Shown: piece after piece, positions 58,924 to 64,000 of the stretch
How the letters are laid out: each line of letters opens with the position of its first letter
Numbering within the stretch: position 1 is the first letter of the stretch
Assembly (NCBI GenBank): GCA_009602735.1
Contig: WELA01003775.1
Coordinates: forward strand, 199,159 to 263,158
Direction: 5' to 3'
From: Mesotaenium endlicherianum
Lineage: Eukaryota > Streptophyta > Zygnematophyceae > Zygnematales > Mesotaeniaceae
DNA: 64,000 bases
Program-made: the position numbers and the translations under genes
Notes under the pieces: generated by a model
What the model was told of the DNA's origin: nothing
Database searches by the model: none
What the model saw: only the letters and a program-made list of their open reading frames with translations

Positions 58924-61900
58924 CTAAGACCAGCAGCAGCACCAGCAGCACTAAGACCAGCAGCAGCACCAGCAGCAGGAGGAAAAGAAAGAGGGTGTTC
59001 GTCTCCCTCATCTTCTCCTTCTGCTTGCACAGTGGAGTCGCGGCTGCCGAGATGAGCATCGCTGGTCTCTCCTCGCCTAGAACCAGATTCAGGTCCTGAT
59101 CCGATGACAGCACACGGTGCCAGCTCAGCAGCTTCCGCCCCAGTCCCAACCCCAGCGTGTGTCTCGTCAGCGCCAGCAGCGCGAGAAGGAAGAGGAGAGG
59201 AGGGCGATGGGAGAGGGCGGCTTCCGCTAGCCACATCTGGATCCGTCGGAACCACACTCGACGACACCAAGGGTGTAATGGCCGCAGGCACAGCATCAAA
59301 CTGAGACACCGCACGTGCATCATGACTCGAGACGGGCACAGCACGCCCGTCGTCCTCGTCGACCACGACACACACCTCTGCAACCTCAGCCTTCTCGGCC
59401 ACCCCATCCCTGTCGGTCACCCCCGTCGCCATCACCTCTTTATGGTACCTTTCCCCCTCCTTTGGCTCCTCCTCCTCCTCCTGCTGCTGATGCTGCTCCT
59501 CCTTCTCCTCCTCTGGTCCTCCGTCCCGATCGGCCACGCTGACAAGCAAGGCAAAATTGCTGAGGTCTACCTCATCCTCCTCCTCCTGACCAAACTCGCC
59601 CTCGCCGTGACGATCCCTCCCCACCGCACCACCGTCCACACCCCCACCCCCACTTCCATCCCCAGCCCACCTGCCCCCCCAGCCTGCCCCATACAGAGCA
59701 TGTGCTGCCGCGGCAGCAGCGTGGCTCGACACAACCATGGCAGTCTCGGCAGGAGTGCCACAGGCGGGATGCACCCCCTCCGCCGAGTGCCACCTGTCGC
59801 CCCTTGCAGCCGCCGCCGCCGCTTCCTCCTCGTGCTGCCTGAGCTCCTCGGCCGTCGCAAGGGCGTCCTCTGCCGCCCGCAGCTTCTCGTCTGCACGCCG
59901 GTTGGCCGCGTCGCGCCACCTGGCGGCGGCCACGGCGTGCGCGAACGCGCGCCTGAACGCCTCCCTTGCCTCCAGCGCCGTCGTCACCAACCGCAGCCTC
60001 TCATCCCGCTCCTGCCTCTCTTCCGGCGCGCCCGCCGCGACCAAGCCCCCCTCGGCGCGCACCTCCCTCAGCCATCTCTCTGCCTCTGCCAGCTCCTCCT
60101 GCCAGCGCGCACAGAAGCCGTCAAACGCCGTCTCTTCTGGCGCCACGTCAGCATCTTCACCAGCGGCGTCGCACACGCCATCCGCCAACATCAACAGAGG
60201 GCCGGGATCATCCGATTGGAACGGCGAGGCATGGGAGTGAGGAGGGGTATGGGCCAGAGGACTCCCTGTTTCCTGGAAGGGGGGAGCCCAGAACCCAAAC
60301 CCCTCCTGCTGATGCACACGCCCCCCCTCCCCCTCGCCCCTGCCCACGTCCTCAACCCCTCGGTGTGACATGTAACACAGCCCTGGGCCAGCTTCTAGAC
60401 GAATTCCCTCTAGGTCAGGCCCGGGACCAGGTCCGGGACAGATCACGTGGTCAGGACCCTGCTCTGGATGATACGTGCAGCCTCCCCTCTGGCCTGGCTC
60501 CTTCCTGAAGCTGTGCGCCAAGCCTGAGGCCTGGCCAGGTAGTTTGGGGCCCGTAGAGGGAGCTCTGGAGGTGCCTTGCCAGGACTGCTGCCGCGCGTCA
60601 AATTTGGGCTCCAAGTCAGACAGCTCGTGCGAGTCGCAGCTGTCGTCGTCACCGGCACCAGACATGCCGGCGCTCCAGTCGCCGTCGCTGCCCTCTGCCG
60701 TGCTCTTTCTCTTCTTCTGCCTAGCAGCGCCGGCGCCCGCCACTTGTCTGCTCTGCGGCTGGTGTGCAGCCTGGCCGTTGCCGTCACCTGGCACGACCAG
60801 AATCATACCCAGCCCCTCCGCAGACAAGATCAAGGTTAGCAAGCAAAGATGATTAGGGCTGGTTTGGCTTGGGTGGATTGCAGGCCTGCTAAACTAACGC
60901 ACTTACACCACCCAGATTCCCCACAAATAGAAGTGAAGTTATCAAATTCTGGGACGGGTAGGGTTGACAGCAAGCTCCTCCCCAGGCTAAAATGGTTAGG
61001 GTTTGCACCAGCTAAGACTGATGGTACGGTGGTTCACCGCGTGCTGCTTCAGGGCCGCCTGAGAGATGGCATGCACGCCCACCCCAGCCCTGCTCGTGAT
61101 AGAATGGCAATGTGTGGTACTCAAGTGAGCTGAAGGCATTAGATTCCGCAGCATTCTGAGGCAACAGCCAAGTCCAAGTGAGGCCACCGGGCAAAACGTC
61201 AGCAATCACCACATTAGGCACAAAGTCCAAAACCCCACACTCCACTGGCGCAGGTCGTGGAAGGGCAAGAACCCAGCGCCGTCTGCCCCAGGGCCCGACA
61301 GATTCTTGCGCTTGCATCATCCACCTTGCCCGCCCGCCTGCTCTGCAAATCTACCGCCCAGGTGCAAAGGTCCATCCAAGTGCAACGCACCTGGCCCATC
61401 TGGCGCCGCTATAGTCGCAGGAGCAGCCATATGACCTCCCTCGTGCTCCTCGCTGCCGCTGCCGCCCGCACCGATGGCAGAAGGCCCTGAGGGCGCGAGA
61501 ACTGCCCCCGCGCCAGCTGTTGTGGCGGCAGCAGCCAGGGCCAGGCTCCGGCCAAAGGCCAGCAGCTGCGAGATGTCATCCTCGTGCGCTGTCGCATCCT
61601 CCAGCCTCTGTGCCTCTGCTGCCTCTGCTGCCTCTGACGACTGTCCCTCCCGCAGCACATGACTGGCATGCACCTCCCCTCCATCCCTCCCCTCCCTCTG
61701 TCCGGCGCCCTTGGATGCCCCCTCCCCCGGCCCCTCGCCAAGCCCAGCCTCAACACCTTGCTTCCTGCAAACGTCGGTGTCTGCATCAGAGCTGACAGAG
61801 GTACGCTTGGCCCCTGTCAACGTAGCGCCACCCAGCGCCTGACACCTCACCAGTTGCAGCCCCCGTGCGCGGGAGGAGCCCTCCCCTTTGCTACGTGCGG

Positions 61901-63557
61901 CGCCTCTCGTCTGCCAGGCACTAGCTGGCACTGCCCTGGCACAGCCACCTGGCAGGCCGTCTGCCTCGGCCTGCACGCCGCCAGGTGTCAATAGGTCCTG
62001 CTGCTCAGCGGCACCCGCGGAGGGTCGTGACTTGCCGCCAAGCAACAAGGACGACCCCTCGTGACTGAGCCTGCTCTTGCTGAGCGGCCCTCGTCTCTGA
62101 GGCAGGTATGGCCCGCCGAAGGGGACATCTGGCGCCGTTGTTGTAAAGGCATCTCCCTTAAGCCCCCCACTATGCCCATGTGGCACGTGAAAGGCTACAG
62201 ACACAGAGGAGGCCCCGCAACCCTGATCAGCAGGTGGACCCAGCTGCCAGGTGGCACCTACGCTGCCTGCGACTGTACCTGTAGGGAGCCTTTCCCCGGT
62301 GGCGCTGTACCTGTATTCCCCGAACTTCGCCCCAGGTTCTCCTGCCTTCTTCCCCACACGCCCGCTCCCTCCTTTCCCCTTGCCCTGCCGTCGCCGCTCC
62401 TCGAGCGCCCGACCATTTCCGGCCCTTGCGGATGCGGGACGCCCGGCGGCAGCAACAGGAGCGACGAGGACACTCAGCAGCACAGGCGACTGCAGTGGGA
62501 CATCAGCGGGCGTGCCACGAGCGTCTGGCTCTACCTGAAGCGATGAGCTTGTCCCCCCCCACAGTCCTCCGCCACTCCGTTCATCGCCATGGTGCGCAGC
62601 CCCACGATGTGAAAGAAACCCTAAATTGTGCCCAGCCCCCAGGCTGCCAGCTCGCTTGGCAGCAGGCAGGGAGGGTTGAGTTGTTGGCTGCCCCTGAGGG
62701 ATGCGTGCGGGAAGAGGGCTCGCCGTGCACGGGCCTAGGGCGGGGCTGGCAGCAGGGGGGAAAGCAGCTGCAAGTGCAAGGATGACTACTTGGCCCTGCG
62801 GCTCTGGCGAAGTGGGAGAGCCTGAGGGATCAGTGAGAAGAGAGTTCATCCTCCTGACTGTCCTTGCAGCGGGCATGGCTGGAGGATGGCGACCTGCTAC
62901 ACCTGCTACTTCCCGGCCGAGACTAGCAGGCGTAAGACTGTCTTCTTGGCGAACAACCTTCCCAGCCCCCCCCACCCCAGGGCCTGCATTAGGTTGCGAA
63001 GCTAGTTTCCCTGCCATTGTGCCGACAGCTGTACGCGCACACGTACTTGCAGGAGGTGTGCCTCCACGTCTCACTTGGAGGGGCTGTGTAGCTGATTGCA
63101 CCTCTGGCGACTGCTGCAGCACCTGCAGCGGCCCCTTGTTCGGAAGTTGCTCATTCTGCTGTGCATACCGCGCAGGTGGCTTTCTCGCCCGGGAAACCCT
63201 ACCTACCTGCAGCTGCCCTTCCTTGCCTCCTAAAGCCCCAGATAAACCCTCTGCCGCCAGCGAATCCATCTGCTCCGCCACGTGTCTAGACTCTCCCTCG
63301 CTAGCTCTCTGCACCTTCACATTCAAAGTCGACTCCTGCTCCCGCTGCCTTTTTCCCTGTCCCTGCAGCTGCCCCTGAACTGTTTTCTGCATGTCACACG
63401 TCTGCAAATCCACCTCTTCAACTTCCCCTCCATTTTGCTTGCCTCTATCCTGCTCCTTCCACTCCCCCTCTCTCTTCCTCTTCTTTCCTGCCACGTCTGC
63501 GGCTGCAGGGCCTGTCTCTGCCTGTATATCAACTAACTTCTTGACCCCCTTCTTCAT
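57513..63557 (-). CDS. Large low-complexity, coiled-coil protein of unknown function
   Basis: Exon 1 is probably 63557-61325, exon 2 60787-57513, joined at CAA-G|GT in phase 1 (intron 537 bases) to 1835 residues. Alternatively the second frame starts on its own at the ATG near 60806. I recognise no family. N-terminal part: Lys/Glu/Gln-rich with a basic patch KKRKR near residue 25 that could be a nuclear signal, and SRARKPPARY near 130; otherwise Pro/Gly/Ala-rich. Second part: a basic patch QKKRK, an acidic segment, then a predicted coiled coil (FDGFCARWQEELAEAERWL through EEEAAAAAA), Pro/Glu repeats (EPEPMPEAEPEHKSEPEP), an alanine run, and a basic helical C-terminus ending LERLEKRWLRQG. A nuclear scaffold role is a guess. 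The TATA-like sequence TTATATAC about 30 bases upstream of the ATG supports this start. Confidence 0.55.
58880..58980. repeat. GCA/CAG triplet array and duplicated 27-base unit
   Basis: AGC triplets at about 58887-58923, then a unit beginning ACTAAGACCAGCAGCAGCAC repeated in tandem twice. On the minus strand it codes an alanine run and two copies of GLSAAGAA-like peptide in the large minus-strand gene. Confidence 0.85.
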
Positions 63558-64000
63558 TGTGTTCTCATGCTTGGTGCTTTCAAGTATATAACAAAATCTC
63601 CAAAAAAAACACCTAAAACCCTTCGTTCCAAAAAACCCTTAATCTCATGAAGCCCACAGCATGCCTGACATGGGTCCTCCTTTTGGGAGCCGCTCAAACC
63701 CTTTCATTCCAATCTCTGACTAATGTGATACTAAGAAAACCCGCAGCCTTAAGCCAATCCTTTAGAACGACCGTGAGGTACAAGCTGCAAGCACAATAAC
63801 CATTGGACTCAAAAAAAGGTTAGAGTGGGAATCTCTTCTTGACTGGTCAAGAGAGATGGGGCCAAGGGTTTTGTGTATTCACATGACAGAGCACATTCTG
63901 ATCGGGCTTGATGTCTGGGTGCACAAGCAGGCCAAGACACGTACCGAGAACCCTCATTTTCACGACGCGCTCGAGCAACTACAAAAGGTTCAGAGACACA
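63558..64000. promoter_or_regulatory. 5' flank of the large minus-strand gene
   Basis: AT-rich with A-runs and CCTAAAACCC/AAACCCTTAA words (63610-63645) that resemble degenerate telomere-type or plant telo-box sequence. A TATA-like TTATATAC (minus strand, about 63583-63590) lies close above the ATG. No exon seen. Confidence 0.5.

Noticed and set aside
59900-60130. Possible DOG1 domain in the large minus-strand protein
   Set aside because: The start (FDGFCARWQEEL) recalls DOG1, but the conserved SPPW...LLW.GGW part is absent; it reads as a coiled coil.
58295-60368. Frames of 370 (minus) and 403 (plus) codons overlapping the large minus-strand gene
   Set aside because: Leu- or Arg-rich shadows of the GC-rich, repeat-bearing main frame.
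63100-63200. RKPPARY motif as a sign of a retroelement polyprotein
   Set aside because: No protease, integrase or reverse transcriptase and no terminal repeats nearby; the short motif also occurs in other basic proteins.
1-64000. tRNA, rRNA, CRISPR, intact transposon or LTR element
   Set aside because: No B-box-like sequence with a cloverleaf, no spaced repeats, no transposase or polymerase motifs were found in reading both strands.

Overview
The window is nuclear DNA of a eukaryote of the green lineage, most likely a streptophyte alga. Genes are split by many GT-AG introns. Four families point to plants: a plant-type TAF15-like RNA-binding protein, an ULTRAPETALA-like SAND protein, a plastid-type MSRB methionine sulfoxide reductase and a CNX5/MOCS3 sulfurtransferase. 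Large introns full of TG/CA, TA, GA, poly-C and poly-G tracts and several assembly gaps would suit an early-diverging streptophyte such as Mesostigma, but I cannot prove the species. Splice junctions below were chosen by hand so that GT-AG sites, codon phase and family similarity agree. No tRNA, rRNA, CRISPR array or intact transposon was seen.

Layout. 1-1686 (+): last exon of an RS/RE-rich gene cut by the window edge. 3026-8732 (+): TAF15-like gene, 6 exons. 9889-12646 (-): ULTRAPETALA-like SAND gene, at least 4 exons, convergent with TAF15. 14273-18125 (-): MSRB, 5 exons, with a 610-base gap in its last intron. 18885-28846 (+): CNX5/MOCS3, 12 exons, divergent from MSRB across 759 bases. 30977-39192 (+): a multipass membrane protein with a Calx-beta domain, a voltage-sensor-like bundle and an extracytosolic sensor-like loop, 9 exons. 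39270-51900 (+): a large unrecognised helical protein, 14 exons, which may be the continuation of the previous gene. 53702-55356 (-): ORMDL, 3 exons. 57513-63557 (-): a large low-complexity protein, probably 2 exons.

The genes do not form a pathway. MSRB and CNX5, which share a possible bidirectional promoter, both belong to sulfur chemistry (methionine sulfoxide repair; sulfur transfer to molybdopterin synthase and tRNA-thiolation carriers). The rest are regulators: RNA binding/transcription (TAF15), chromatin or development (SAND), membrane sensing (Calx-beta protein) and sphingolipid homeostasis (ORMDL).

The most striking non-gene signal is a 10-base word, GCCACCTGGC or its complement GCCAGGTGGC. 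I find it exactly at least 13 times in 64 kb, against about 0.1 expected for a random 10-mer in both orientations. It lies in exons of five genes in different reading frames, and in an intron.
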